Shown piece after piece: positions 26,631 through 35,383 of a stretch of 64,000 bases of DNA. Origin of the DNA: Sedimentisphaera salicampi. GTDB taxonomy: Bacteria > Planctomycetota > Phycisphaerae > Sedimentisphaerales > Sedimentisphaeraceae. A program made the translations under genes and the position numbers. The notes under the pieces were generated by a model that was not told where the DNA came from, made no database searches, and saw only the letters and a program-made list of their open reading frames with translations. Position 1 is the stretch's first letter, and every line of letters begins with the position of its first letter. The stretch spans positions 620,001 to 684,000 of the forward strand of contig NZ_CP021023.1 in assembly GCF_002117005.1 (NCBI RefSeq), written 5' to 3'.

Positions 26631-27305
26631 TTATATTTTAATCATCCCGCAAAGCTTCATGGCGTAAAATATCTGTTCTGATATCTGCTCTGCTGTAAAC
26701 CTGCTGTTATCGAACAGCAGATGAAAAGCAGGCCGCCTTGGGCACATCGCCTCGTAAGCCCTGTGCAGATGTATTCTAGACTTTTCCAGTTCATCAAGCC
26801 TTTTTTCAGCTTCTTTATCGCTCAGTCCTTCCTGATTGCGGACTCTTAAAACCCGCCACTGCCTCGGGGCCTCCACGCGTACGTTCAGTCCACCGGCCAT
26901 ATCGCCTGTAGCGGCAGCTCCGCCCTGCCCGACGATCACTGCATTCCCCTTTCCGGCAATATCTCTCACCATAAAGGCAACACGCTTGCGAATCTCGTAT
27001 CCGTCCGGGATATTTGTCTGTTTGAGATTGCTCAAAAATTCATTTACTATCCCGGGCTTTGCCAGTCTCTGTTTTTCGATTGTCTCAAAATCCACGCCTG
27101 CTTCCTTGGCAAGCCTTTGAAGAAGGTCTTTGTGGTATATTTTCCAATTAACCGAGCACCTCTGCTCAATTAAATCAACCACCTTTTCTGCAAGGTCAAT
27201 TCCGCAGCAGCCGTATTCCCGCGAGATTGTCAGAAAGTGGCCTTCTTCAGCATTCGCATTCTTCGAACGCTGCTGGGCATAGTATTTTTTAAAACCCGAA
27301 CGCAT
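26631..27305 (-). CDS. Cytidylate-kinase-like protein
   Basis: About 224 aa. It resembles the cytidylate kinase-like family: L-T-I-S-R-E-Y-G-C-C-G near the start takes the place of a P-loop, then R-L-A-K-E-A-G-V-D, V-I-V-G-Q-G-G-A-A, and V-R-V-E-A-P-R-Q-W-R-V. Start chosen at 27305 (MRSGFKK) because GGAG stands 7 bases upstream; a start at 27380 adds 25 residues. It lies 39 bp before the V-ATPase genes and so may head the operon. Substrate unknown; no link to the ATPase is established. Confidence 0.75.
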   Translation of the reverse strand: MRSGFKKYYAQQRSKNANAEEGHFLTISREYGCCGIDLAEKVVDLIEQRCSVNWKIYHKDLLQRLAKEAGVDFETIEKQRLAKPGIVNEFLSNLKQTNIPDGYEIRKRVAFMVRDIAGKGNAVIVGQGGAAATGDMAGGLNVRVEAPRQWRVLRVRNQEGLSDKEAEKRLDELEKSRIHLHRAYEAMCPRRPAFHLLFDNSRFTAEQISEQIFYAMKLCGMIKI

Positions 27306-27837
27306 AGCTGTTCTCCGCAAGTATAACAGCGAACAAACAAGCAATCGGCTTTTTGTTACTTTTAGTAACCCTTTTCGCACCGCCCCGCTGTTTGTTCGAT
27401 TAAATTTATGGAATCATTTTTAAGTGATCCCATAATTCCGGCATTGTAATTGTAAGGCAATCTGAGTCTTCTGTCAAAAACAAACTTTCAAGCAAAACAT
27501 TTCAGCCGCTAAGCAGAACTGAGATATTTCAGCCACTGAGAAGCTCTAAGATTCACTAAGGTTTTTTAATGCGAAATTTTCAACCGCTAATCCCCGCTAA
27601 TTTTTCACTAATGATTTAAGATAAGTTTTTTTGATGGAGAAAGCCAATTTAAAATTAATATGAAATCTTTATCTCATCCTGTAAATCTTGTTAATCCTGT
27701 CTAATTTATCACATCCTCTCCGCTGTCTCCGCTTCCTCTCCGCCTTCGGCGGACAGGCTCGGTATAACTCTCTTTTAAATCAGAGATTAGTCCGCCTGCG
27801 GCGGAGAAGGAGAGGCTCTCTGCCCAGCCAAATCCCC
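27306..27837. repeat. Intergenic region with dispersed repeats
   Basis: 532 bp without a gene. It holds copies of three short repeats seen again at 29560-30130: a 54-base unit (27521-27574, recurring at 29780-29835), the AGCCACTAATCC-type unit (27582-27617, recurring at 29632, 29844 and 29955), and TCATCCTGTAAATCTTG with flanks (27668-27707, recurring at 30028-30068). CTCCGCC/GGCGGAG palindromes lie at about 27735-27815. The first 100 bases probably include the promoter of the V-ATPase operon. Confidence 0.75.
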
Positions 27838-29439
27838 TCACTCCGCAATAAGCCAGTTCTCCGAGAATACCGCAAAATCGAGAATATCAACAATGCCGTC
27901 TTCGTTCATATCGGCAGGATTGCTCCCCGTGGTGCTGCCTGCATTGCCGGCGAGCTTGGGGTATCCGTTTTCCTGCATAACCCAGATATCCTCATCGCCG
28001 TTTGCGCTCTCGCCTGCAAAATCCCAGCCGGCATCGAGGAACGTGTTTATATCCTGCATTTGAGCGGTGGTTTTGCCTCGAACGCCCGGAAATTCCTCCA
28101 TATTGAGCAAAATCCAGTAGATATCGTCGGTGCCGTCTAATCCGTTGATTTTGCCATACCCGATATCCATCATTGATGTTTCAATATCCCAGAAACACTC
28201 CGATTCTGTGCTGTATATCTTTCTACCACAAAATCCACCATGGGAATTATTGCCAGCCCCTACCCAAGAGGTAGAGTAGCAGTGTTTGATTGTTCCCGAG
28301 TTTTCGCCGCAGAAACCGCCGAGATAATCAGCATCATCGCCGCCTGAAACAGAGCCAGTAGCATAGCAGTTTTCGATTGTAGCATCTCTGTTATATCCGC
28401 ACAAACCGCCGAGATAACCATCTCCGGAAACGGAGCCTGTCGCATAGCAGTTTGTAATTTTGCCTCCTTCAATCTTTCCGCACAGGCCGCCGAGATAATA
28501 AGAATCATTGCCGCCTGAAACAGAGCCCGTGGAATAACAGTTCTGGATTGTGCCTCCTAGATTTATTCCGCACAGGCCGCCAAGACGATATGAATTATTG
28601 TTCCCTGAAACATCGCTGGTGGCATAGCAGTTCGTGATTGTTCCGTGATCATTATATCCGCACAGGCCGCCGAGATAATCATCTCCGGAAACGGAGCCGG
28701 TCGCATAGCAGTTCTCGATTGTGCCGCCATCATTATCTCCGCACAGGCCGCCGAGATAATCATCTCCGGAAACGGAGCCGGTCGCATAGCAGTTCTCGAT
28801 TGTGCCGCCATCATTATCTCCGCACAGGCCGCCGAGACGTTCATCTCCCGAAACAGAGCCTTCCGCAAAGCAGTTTGTGATTGTGCCGCCATTATATCCG
28901 CACAGGCCGCCGACACGTTTATCTCCCGAAACAGAGCCGGTCGCATAGCAGTTCTCGATTGTGCCTTCTTCATTATATCCGCACAGGCCTCCGAGACCTC
29001 CTGAATCATTGCCGCCAATAATCTGGACATTTTCAACTCCAAGATTGCGAACATCGCCGCCATCTATTTTTCCCAAAAGGGAGAGATATCCGATATTGTC
29101 ATCTGTTAAATCTGATGTGTCAACGGTGAGATTCAAAATCTTATAGCCAGCCCCGTCAAATGAGCCGGAAAAGGGAGTGCCAGTAAATATAGGTTCATAT
29201 GAACCATTGTCGCTGTAATCAGTATCAGGAGCGATAACAGCGCTGTCGTATGTTCTGCCGGAGAGGTCGATGTCATTCGTCAGGACGTAATGGGCTGAGA
29301 GGTCGTCGTTCACCGCTTCAAGGTGGTCGGGGGTGGAAATCTGGTAGGGATTGCTTGCACTGCCGTCGCCGCCTGAGAAGGCGAAAGCAAAGCTTGCTGC
29401 AAACATCGCTGCGAGAATGGGAAGCCTAAAAGTATTCAT
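27838..29439 (-). CDS. Secreted GLUG-repeat surface protein with dockerin-like C-terminus
   Basis: About 533 aa: signal peptide (FRLPILAAMFAASFAFAFSG), an N-terminal segment Y-Q-I-S-T-P-D-H-L-E-A-V typical of GLUG proteins, then about nine repeats of roughly 27-32 aa (G-G-L-C-G-x-N-x-G-T-I-x-N-C-Y-A-T-G-S-V), and a final dockerin-like module (D-M-N-E-D-G-I-V-D-I-L-D-F). The repeats form a beta-helix-like adhesin shaft; the paired Cys in each repeat may cross-link. Start at 29439 has GAGGAG 4-5 bases upstream; an earlier ATG at 29478 would bury it. Single gene among repeat-rich DNA. Confidence 0.85.
   Translation of the reverse strand: MNTFRLPILAAMFAASFAFAFSGGDGSASNPYQISTPDHLEAVNDDLSAHYVLTNDIDLSGRTYDSAVIAPDTDYSDNGSYEPIFTGTPFSGSFDGAGYKILNLTVDTSDLTDDNIGYLSLLGKIDGGDVRNLGVENVQIIGGNDSGGLGGLCGYNEEGTIENCYATGSVSGDKRVGGLCGYNGGTITNCFAEGSVSGDERLGGLCGDNDGGTIENCYATGSVSGDDYLGGLCGDNDGGTIENCYATGSVSGDDYLGGLCGYNDHGTITNCYATSDVSGNNNSYRLGGLCGINLGGTIQNCYSTGSVSGGNDSYYLGGLCGKIEGGKITNCYATGSVSGDGYLGGLCGYNRDATIENCYATGSVSGGDDADYLGGFCGENSGTIKHCYSTSWVGAGNNSHGGFCGRKIYSTESECFWDIETSMMDIGYGKINGLDGTDDIYWILLNMEEFPGVRGKTTAQMQDINTFLDAGWDFAGESANGDEDIWVMQENGYPKLAGNAGSTTGSNPADMNEDGIVDILDFAVFSENWLIAE
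28657..28835 (-). repeat. Perfect 81-bp tandem repeat within the GLUG gene
   Basis: Bases 28660-28740 and 28741-28821 are identical, and about 15 further bases continue the match. Each unit is 27 codons, so reading frame is kept. Flanking GLUG units are similar but diverged. This indicates recent unit duplication. Confidence 0.9.
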
Positions 29440-30374
29440 TTTTCTCCTCATAAATATTATTGAAATTTCATTTGCCAACCGTATTGTGTTTATATAAATC
29501 TAAAATAGCGGATAAGAGGTTTGATTCAAGGGTAAAAATAAAATTTTCGCCGATTTTTTTATTTTTTTTGACAGGATTTACAGGATTCACAGGATAAATA
29601 TTTAATAAGGAAAAGGCAGAGAGGGGTTTTTAGCCACTAATCCCCGCTAATTTTTCGCTAATGATTTGGAGGAGACGGAGTTTTATTTTTTAGACAGGAT
29701 TTACAGCCCCGAACCGCTTTGGCTGCGGGGCAAGGATCTACAGGATTATTGAATATGAGAGGCAGCCACTAATCTGCGCTGAGATATTTCAGCCACTGAG
29801 CAACTCTAAGATTCACTAAGGTTTTTTTAATGCGAGATTTATTAGCCACTGATCCCCACTAATTTTTCGCTAATGATTTGGAGGAGACGAAGTTTTATTT
29901 TTTTAGACAGGATTTACAGGATCTACAGGATTATTGAATATGAGAAAGATTTTAAGCCGCTAATCGGCACTAATTTCTCGCTAATGATTTTGCCAGGAGC
30001 TGCTTGCCACGAGCCACAGGCCACTATCTTTATCTCATCCTGTAAATCTTGTTAATCCTGTCTAATTTCTTGCCTCCCTCCGATTGCTCCGATTTCTCTC
30101 CGCCTTCGGCGGAGAGCTATCGGAGGAAACGGAGAGATATATTTTTCAGCCACTAAGAACACGCGGATAGATTCGGCTTTAAAAAGCTTTGCCAATATTG
30201 TCGCACACGTTTTTTGTATAATAAAATGGCAGCTGTCCTATTAAATTCAAACAACTCAGCAATCACACTTCTTTACTTTTCGCTGAATAGCTGTAGAATT
30301 CGCCTTTCTATATCACAATAAAGCATTTAGTTTCTGTTTACCGCAATTTACAACACTCTTTTAAGGTATCTTTT
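29440..30374. repeat. Repeat-rich intergenic region
   Basis: 935 bp without a credible gene. It contains three copies of the AGCCACTAATCC... unit (29632, 29844, 29955), a second copy of the 54-base unit (29780-29835), GACAGGATTTACAGGAT-type tracts (29571-29600, 29692, 29907-29930), the inverted-sense CATCCTGTAAATC copy (30028-30068), and a CTCCGATTTCTCTCCGCC...GGCGGAG...ATCGGAGG palindrome (about 30080-30130). The last 200 bp before 30375 is AT-rich and likely promoter. Confidence 0.75.
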
Positions 30375-32681
30375 ATGAGAATAATTTTTAATTTCCTGCT
30401 TTTGCTGACGGCTGTCTGCATCGCAGGCGATGTTCTTGAAATGTACAAAAAGGCGGATGAAAGCATTACTAAACGCAACAGAGGGCTTTCTTTCACAGAT
30501 TCGGTGAATCCTAACTGGATACGCGGGACAAGTAATTTCTGGTATAAAAGGAATCTGCCTGATGGAAATGAATATATCTTGGTGCGTCCTGATAAGGAGC
30601 TCCGAAAGAAGGCCTTCAACCATAAAGACCTCGCTGAGAAGCTCAGCAAAGAAACAGGCAAGGAATATTCACCTCTCAAACTTCCCTTCAACCAGATTTC
30701 GCTTTCCAAGGACTTCAAGCAGATAAGCTTCAGGGCTGAGGGCGAAAAGTTCGCCTACAACCTTGAGACTTCCGTTCTGAAAAAGGTTGAGAGCGAAGAT
30801 AACAAGGCGGAACAGAAACAGAAGAATACAAAGAAGAAACACCGCAAATCGGCAGGAAAGGTTTCTCCAAACGGCAAGTGGCGGGCGTTCAGGAGGAATC
30901 ACAATCTCTGGTTCGAAAATATGGAAACGGGGGAAAAATTCGCCGCCAGCGAAGATGGAAAGCTTCTCAATGCATACGCCTCAAGCGTTCCTGCTCCTCA
31001 AAAAATCACGGATGAAGATTTTCTAAGAGGCGGGGAAGCAATAAAAACAAATTTTACCGGCAGCTGGAGCCCCGATTCCAAATATTTCGCCTGCTACAGG
31101 GTAAATCTTGAAGACTGCGGCTGGCTGCACATAGTTAAGAATGCCCCTAAGGATTCAGCGAGGCCTGAGCTCTATTCGTTTGTGTATCCGATGGGAGCGG
31201 ATGAAAACGTTCCGGAATGCAGCCCTTATGTATTCTGCCCCTCCGAAAAAACAGCGAAAAAATGCAGCGTTAAACCTGTTTACAGGCTCTACTACGGCGG
31301 CGCAGCGGGGATAAACTGGGACAGGAATTCAGAAACTTTCACCTATCTCTGGAGGGCAAGAGGCTATAAAGAGGCAAGGTACATTGAGGTAAATGCAGAA
31401 ACCGCTGAGCCCCGAATAATCATCTCTGAGAAGACAGATACCACCCTGCCGCCGATGTACCGGCAGGTTTACAAGCTCAAAACTAAAGCGGAAATCCTTT
31501 GGACAAGCGAGCAGAACGGCTGGAATCAGCTTTACAGCGTAAGCAGAAACTCCGGCGAGGTTACCCTTCTCACCCCTGCCCCTTTTTTCACGAAGAAAAT
31601 CTACTTCGTGAATGAAAAGGAGCGTTTTGCAGTAGTAGGGGCAGCGGCGCACGAAGAGGGCGATCCGTATTACAGGTACATATACAAAGTGGACCTGGAC
31701 GGGAAGGGAATGAAGCAGCTGACGCCCAAGCCGGGAAATCATAAGGTGAAGTTCGGGCCTCAGCACAAATTTTTCATTGATTCATCAAGCACTGTGCAAA
31801 ATCCTCCAGAAATCTGCCTGCGGAATATGGACGGAGAAAAAGTCTTGGGGCTCGAAAAGGCAGATACCAGCAAGCTGCTTGAAACCGGCTGGGAGCCTCC
31901 AATCAAATTCAAGACAAAAGCGGCAAACGGGGAAACTGATATCTACGGAAATCTCTTTCTGCCCAAAGATAAAGACCCCAAGAAGGCCTATCCGGTGCTG
32001 GAGCACGTTTATACCGGGCCGCACAGCTACTATACAAGGAAACATTTCCGCCCATGGTGCTGGGAAGAGGTTTACACGAAGCTGGGTTTTGCTGTGATTC
32101 GGGTTGACCCGCGCGGAACAGGCTGCAGGAGCAAAAAATTCCACGACTACTCTTACAAGAATCTGGGCGGGAGCGGCATTGACGACCGTATAGCCGCAAT
32201 AAAGCATATGGCGGAAAAATACCCCTGCATTGATGCCTCGAAGGTGGGGTGTTTCGGCGGGAGCGCCGGCGGGTACGATGCGGCAAGATCCCTTCTTATC
32301 AGGCCGAAATTTTACTCCGCCGCAGTAGCGGTATCCGGAAATCACGACCACCGCAACGACAAAGCCTGGTGGACAGAGGCATGGATGGGCTATCCGGATG
32401 AAGGGCATTACAAGGCACAGTCCAACGTAACAGCAGCGGAAAATCTTGAAGGCGATTTGCTGCTGATTCACGGGGATATGGATAAAAACGTGCATATAAG
32501 CGCAAGCTTACAACTCGCTGAGGCTCTGATTAAAGCGAATAAAGACTTCGACCTCATAGCGGCAGTTAATTCCGGCCACGGCTGCCCTGAACTGTATTAT
32601 GAACGCCGGAGATGGGATTACTTCACCGAGCATCTAAGAGGTGTTCAGCCGCCGAAAGAGTACAAAATCGGCGGAAAATAA
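30375..32681 (+). CDS. S9-family serine peptidase (dipeptidyl-peptidase IV-like)
   Basis: 768 aa with an N-terminal signal peptide (IIFNFLLLLTAVCIAGDV). Residues about 100-500 form a beta-propeller with a charged Lys-rich insertion (KAEQKQKNTKKKHRK) and the C-terminal 250 residues form the alpha/beta-hydrolase domain. Catalytic Ser is in G-G-S-A-G-G-Y (about residue 638), Asp in H-G-D-M-D-K-N, His in S-G-H-G-C. DPP-IV-type enzymes remove dipeptides from the N-terminus of peptides, often after Pro, in the periplasm. Monocistronic; no linked peptide transporter in view. Confidence 0.9.
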   Translation: MRIIFNFLLLLTAVCIAGDVLEMYKKADESITKRNRGLSFTDSVNPNWIRGTSNFWYKRNLPDGNEYILVRPDKELRKKAFNHKDLAEKLSKETGKEYSPLKLPFNQISLSKDFKQISFRAEGEKFAYNLETSVLKKVESEDNKAEQKQKNTKKKHRKSAGKVSPNGKWRAFRRNHNLWFENMETGEKFAASEDGKLLNAYASSVPAPQKITDEDFLRGGEAIKTNFTGSWSPDSKYFACYRVNLEDCGWLHIVKNAPKDSARPELYSFVYPMGADENVPECSPYVFCPSEKTAKKCSVKPVYRLYYGGAAGINWDRNSETFTYLWRARGYKEARYIEVNAETAEPRIIISEKTDTTLPPMYRQVYKLKTKAEILWTSEQNGWNQLYSVSRNSGEVTLLTPAPFFTKKIYFVNEKERFAVVGAAAHEEGDPYYRYIYKVDLDGKGMKQLTPKPGNHKVKFGPQHKFFIDSSSTVQNPPEICLRNMDGEKVLGLEKADTSKLLETGWEPPIKFKTKAANGETDIYGNLFLPKDKDPKKAYPVLEHVYTGPHSYYTRKHFRPWCWEEVYTKLGFAVIRVDPRGTGCRSKKFHDYSYKNLGGSGIDDRIAAIKHMAEKYPCIDASKVGCFGGSAGGYDAARSLLIRPKFYSAAVAVSGNHDHRNDKAWWTEAWMGYPDEGHYKAQSNVTAAENLEGDLLLIHGDMDKNVHISASLQLAEALIKANKDFDLIAAVNSGHGCPELYYERRRWDYFTEHLRGVQPPKEYKIGGK

Positions 32682-32803
32682 GCCTGAAAAGCACATTTCA
32701 CAAAAACAAACGTACTTCAGTTAGTAATTCTACTTGCCCTCATGCGAGATTTAGCGAAAATAGGGACTTTAGAAAAAGCAATGGTAACATTTGGAGAAGT
32801 GAA

Positions 32804-33253
32804 ATGGCAGAAGCCGGAAAAATTAATACAACAATCCTGCTTGTAGAAGACAATCCGGGCGATCAGAAGCTTTTCAGCAAGTCTTTGCAGATGAAGGAGA
32901 TTGATTCGCAGGTTGTAACAGCAGATACCGGCGAGGAGGCTGTGGAGTATTTCAAAGCAGCAAATGAAGACAAAAATTTCATCCGGCCGGATCTTATCAT
33001 CCTCGATTTGAATATGCCCGGTATGGGTGGGAAGGCCTTCTTGAAGCATTTCAAAAATATGGAGGAATTTAATGATATTCCGGTAGTTGTGCTCACCACT
33101 TCCGACTCGGATATAGATATAGTTGAGAGCTATAAGCTTCAGGCCGCCGGATACATTAAAAAACCGGTTTCGCTGAAGGGATTTCTGGAAGTGATCTCAA
33201 CGCTCGAGAAGTACTGGATAGGAACGTGCAAACTGCCCGGCAGGGATTCATAA
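32804..33253 (+). CDS. Single-domain CheY/Rcp1-like response regulator
   Basis: 149 aa, only a receiver domain. The acidic pocket is in L-L-V-E-D-N-P-G-D, the phospho-acceptor Asp in L-I-I-L-D-L-N-M-P-G-M, the conserved Thr in V-L-T-T-S-D, and the Lys in G-Y-I-K-K-P-V. The N-P-G-D form and length match Rcp1-type regulators that work with phytochrome-like kinases, but no kinase is nearby, so the partner is unknown. Start at 32804 has GGAGAAG upstream; the longer frame to 32612 overlaps the peptidase gene and is rejected. Confidence 0.88.
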   Translation: MAEAGKINTTILLVEDNPGDQKLFSKSLQMKEIDSQVVTADTGEEAVEYFKAANEDKNFIRPDLIILDLNMPGMGGKAFLKHFKNMEEFNDIPVVVLTTSDSDIDIVESYKLQAAGYIKKPVSLKGFLEVISTLEKYWIGTCKLPGRDS

Positions 33254-33262
33254 GTTAGGCAG

Positions 33263-33814
33263 ATGGATTGCAAATCAAGCAGCACAAAGCAAAGAATCGC
33301 TGAATACACCCTTCGAAGCTTTCCGTTCTCGGCAGACGCCCGCAGCCGAGTTCTTATTCTCGGGTCTATGCCTGGAGGCGAATCGCTCAGGCAGCAGCAG
33401 TATTATGCCCACCCGCAAAACCTGTTTTGGCACTTTATGGGTGAGTTTTTTGGTGCTGGCAGGGAGCTTTCATACCAAGACAGGCTTGAAAAGCTCAAAA
33501 GCAGCGGCGTGGCTTTGTGGGATGCTGCCCGGAGCTGCTTACGGGAAGGCAGCCTCGATAACAATATCAAAAATGCACAGCCGAATGATTTTGACTGCCT
33601 TCTGAGAGCTGCTCCGAATATCCATAGCATCTTTTTTAACGGCCGGAAAGCAGCAGAACTTTTCAGGAAACTCGCAGCCTGCAAATTCCCTCAAACCCAA
33701 AGAATTGAGCAAATCACCCTGCCCTCAACAAGCCCCGCAAACGCATCAATACCATACGAAAAAAAACTCGCCGCTTGGCGAACGGTTTTGGAGGCTACGA
33801 AGAGAGGCAGATAA
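33263..33814 (+). CDS. DNA-deoxyinosine (hypoxanthine) glycosylase, UDG family 6
   Basis: 183 aa. Motif 1 is I-L-G-S-M-P-G-G-E-S followed by Y-Y-A-H-P-Q-N-L-F-W, the family 6 pattern with catalytic Asn in H-P-Q-N. Motif 2 is L-P-S-T-S-P-A-N. Family 6 enzymes excise hypoxanthine from deaminated adenine in DNA. It starts 9 bp after the response regulator stop and is probably cotranscribed with it. The longer N-terminus (about 27 residues before I-L-G-S) is ordinary. Confidence 0.82.
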   Translation: MDCKSSSTKQRIAEYTLRSFPFSADARSRVLILGSMPGGESLRQQQYYAHPQNLFWHFMGEFFGAGRELSYQDRLEKLKSSGVALWDAARSCLREGSLDNNIKNAQPNDFDCLLRAAPNIHSIFFNGRKAAELFRKLAACKFPQTQRIEQITLPSTSPANASIPYEKKLAAWRTVLEATKRGR

Positions 33815-34056
33815 ATCTAATCCGCATATTACACGGAGATATTTTGGCAAGTGGCGAGAAGATTTCCCGCTTACTGCATGCGGCGGGATGGCTCCGTAAA
33901 AAACGATAAAATCCTGTGTAATCTGCGTCATCTGGAGATTATCTCAAGCTCGGGGTTACAAGAATTGAAAATCGGGATTTAATGTGGTATAATCTTTCAG
34001 GCGGTCGGGTCAAATTATACAGTAATGCGTCGGTAAGCCGGCGGGGAGCATAAGAA
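33815..34056. other. Intergenic region, nothing firm
   Basis: 242 bp with a short tract resembling the CACAGATTACACAG-type dispersed repeat (about 33911-33940, CCTGTGTAATCTGCGTCATCT). No gene or RNA recognised. Confidence 0.5.
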
Positions 34057-34479
34057 ATGAGCAATTATCCTTGGTATGCGGCGGGTCTGCACTTTGAATG
34101 CATGCAATGCAGAAACTGCTGCTCGGGGCCGGGTGAAGGTTACGTATGGGTAAGCGAAGAGGAGCTTGCCAAAATAGCTGAGAAGCTTGGCAAAAGCTTT
34201 GATAAGGTTAAGAAATTCCATTCCCGCAAGGCACAGGGAGGTATGAGCCTTCTGGAAGACGAGCTCACAAAAGACTGTGAATTTCTCACCAAAAACGGCT
34301 GCAGTATATACAGCGTTCGCCCGCTTCAATGCCGGACATGGCCATTCTGGGACTGCAATCTCGAGAGCCCTGAGACATGGAATCTCGCGGCAAAAAGGTG
34401 CCCGGGAATCAACCGCGGGCGTCTTTACACCTTCGAAGAGATTGAAAGCATACGAAACAACGAGGGGATTGCTGTATGA
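34057..34479 (+). CDS. YkgJ-family cysteine-cluster protein 1
   Basis: 140 aa, cytoplasmic. The family motif C-M-Q-C-R-N-C-C (about residues 14-21) plus C-E-F-L near residue 75, a downstream N-G-C-S-I-Y and R-P-L-Q-C-R-T-W-P-F are the ligands of the YkgJ/FliB-like zinc or iron-sulfur binding fold. Function is unproven; some relatives are protein N-methylases. The stop overlaps the start of the second YkgJ-like gene by 4 bases (ATGA). Confidence 0.85.
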   Translation: MSNYPWYAAGLHFECMQCRNCCSGPGEGYVWVSEEELAKIAEKLGKSFDKVKKFHSRKAQGGMSLLEDELTKDCEFLTKNGCSIYSVRPLQCRTWPFWDCNLESPETWNLAAKRCPGINRGRLYTFEEIESIRNNEGIAV

Positions 34480-34889
34480 CAGATAAGCGTAAGGTATTAG
34501 AGGAGGTTGTAAAGGTGTACGCCTCGATCGAACGGAGGCTCTCCAGCGAAAATATCCCGCCCTGCAGGCAATGCGGGAGCTGCTGCAATTTCGCAAGATT
34601 CGGACACAGGCTGTATGTTTCTACGCCTGAGATCATGTATTTCAGGCATTATGTGCCGGCTAAGACTGAACTAGTAAACGGAAAATGCCCGTACCTTAAA
34701 GACAGCAAATGCAGCGTACATAAGTACCGTTTTGCAGGATGCCGTGTCTTCAACTGTATGATGAGCGAAGAGCTTCAGTCTGAGATAAGCGAGTTTGCAG
34801 TTAAGAGATTTCGAGAAATCTGCGATAAACACGGGCTTGATTATCAATATATAGACCTTGAGCAGGCATTGCAGTCTGATATACATTAG
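34476..34889 (+). CDS. YkgJ-family cysteine-cluster protein 2
   Basis: 137 aa with C-R-Q-C-G-S-C-C near residue 29, then G-K-C-P-Y-L, S-K-C-S-V-H-K-Y-R, and G-C-R-V-F-N-C. The Cys pattern is like that of the preceding protein but the sequence is otherwise different, so this is an old tandem pair. Translationally coupled to it by ATGA. Reaction unknown. Only 20 bp separate it from the ATP synthase genes, so it may be part of that operon. Confidence 0.85.
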   Translation: MTDKRKVLEEVVKVYASIERRLSSENIPPCRQCGSCCNFARFGHRLYVSTPEIMYFRHYVPAKTELVNGKCPYLKDSKCSVHKYRFAGCRVFNCMMSEELQSEISEFAVKRFREICDKHGLDYQYIDLEQALQSDIH

Positions 34890-34909
34890 AAAAAGGATTT
34901 TCCTTAATA

Positions 34910-35383
34910 TTGAACAGCTTACCAAACATCTTATCCCCGCTTAATCTTGTCAAATTAGCATTGATTGCAGCTTTGCTTGCTGTATTCTACCGCGTCAGCG
35001 AGCAGTTTAAGGGCGGGACAGAAACTGAATACCTCTACGCCCTTGGGCTTGTTTCAGGGTGCATTATTATATCGCAGATTCCCATCTGGATAGCAAGACC
35101 GAAGAAAACAGGTTTCTTTCTCACGCTTTTTCTCATCGGATTTTTCATTCGCCTCTTGCTAATATTGGGCGGTGCGGTTATACTTTCGCTTTTTGTAATC
35201 GAACATAAACTTTACTTTATCTTCTGGGTAGGATTGCTGTATATAATGTTTTTGGCGTTCGAGACATTTAAGTGCGTAAAGCGTATCAGGCGGCTAAATT
35301 TTGCCCCTGAAAACCCATTTGAAAAGGAAGAAAATGAAATTTGCATTAGCGACAATGAATCCCCTCGAAGAGGTGCTCTCTAA
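34910..35383 (+). CDS. AtpI-like four-helix membrane protein of the F-ATPase operon
   Basis: 157 aa with four transmembrane helices (about residues 13-29, 41-59, 68-92, 97-118) and a basic tail. It is in the position of atpI/uncI, directly before subunit a, and has similar topology; AtpI is thought to help assemble the c-ring. Sequence similarity to atpI is weak by eye. The start is TTG at 34910; AAAAGGA stands about 13 bases upstream, a long spacing. Its 3' end overlaps atpB by 50 bases. Confidence 0.6.
   Translation: MNSLPNILSPLNLVKLALIAALLAVFYRVSEQFKGGTETEYLYALGLVSGCIIISQIPIWIARPKKTGFFLTLFLIGFFIRLLLILGGAVILSLFVIEHKLYFIFWVGLLYIMFLAFETFKCVKRIRRLNFAPENPFEKEENEICISDNESPRRGAL

Noticed and set aside
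28638-29004. Long plus-strand frames through the GLUG repeats, and a CRISPR-like look of the region
   Set aside because: The repeated unit is 81 bp with no unique spacers, and the minus-strand frame encodes a signal peptide, GLUG repeats and dockerin; the plus-strand frames arise from the repeat periodicity.
27478-30130. CRISPR array
   Set aside because: Repeats are irregularly spaced, of several kinds and diverged; no cas genes are near.
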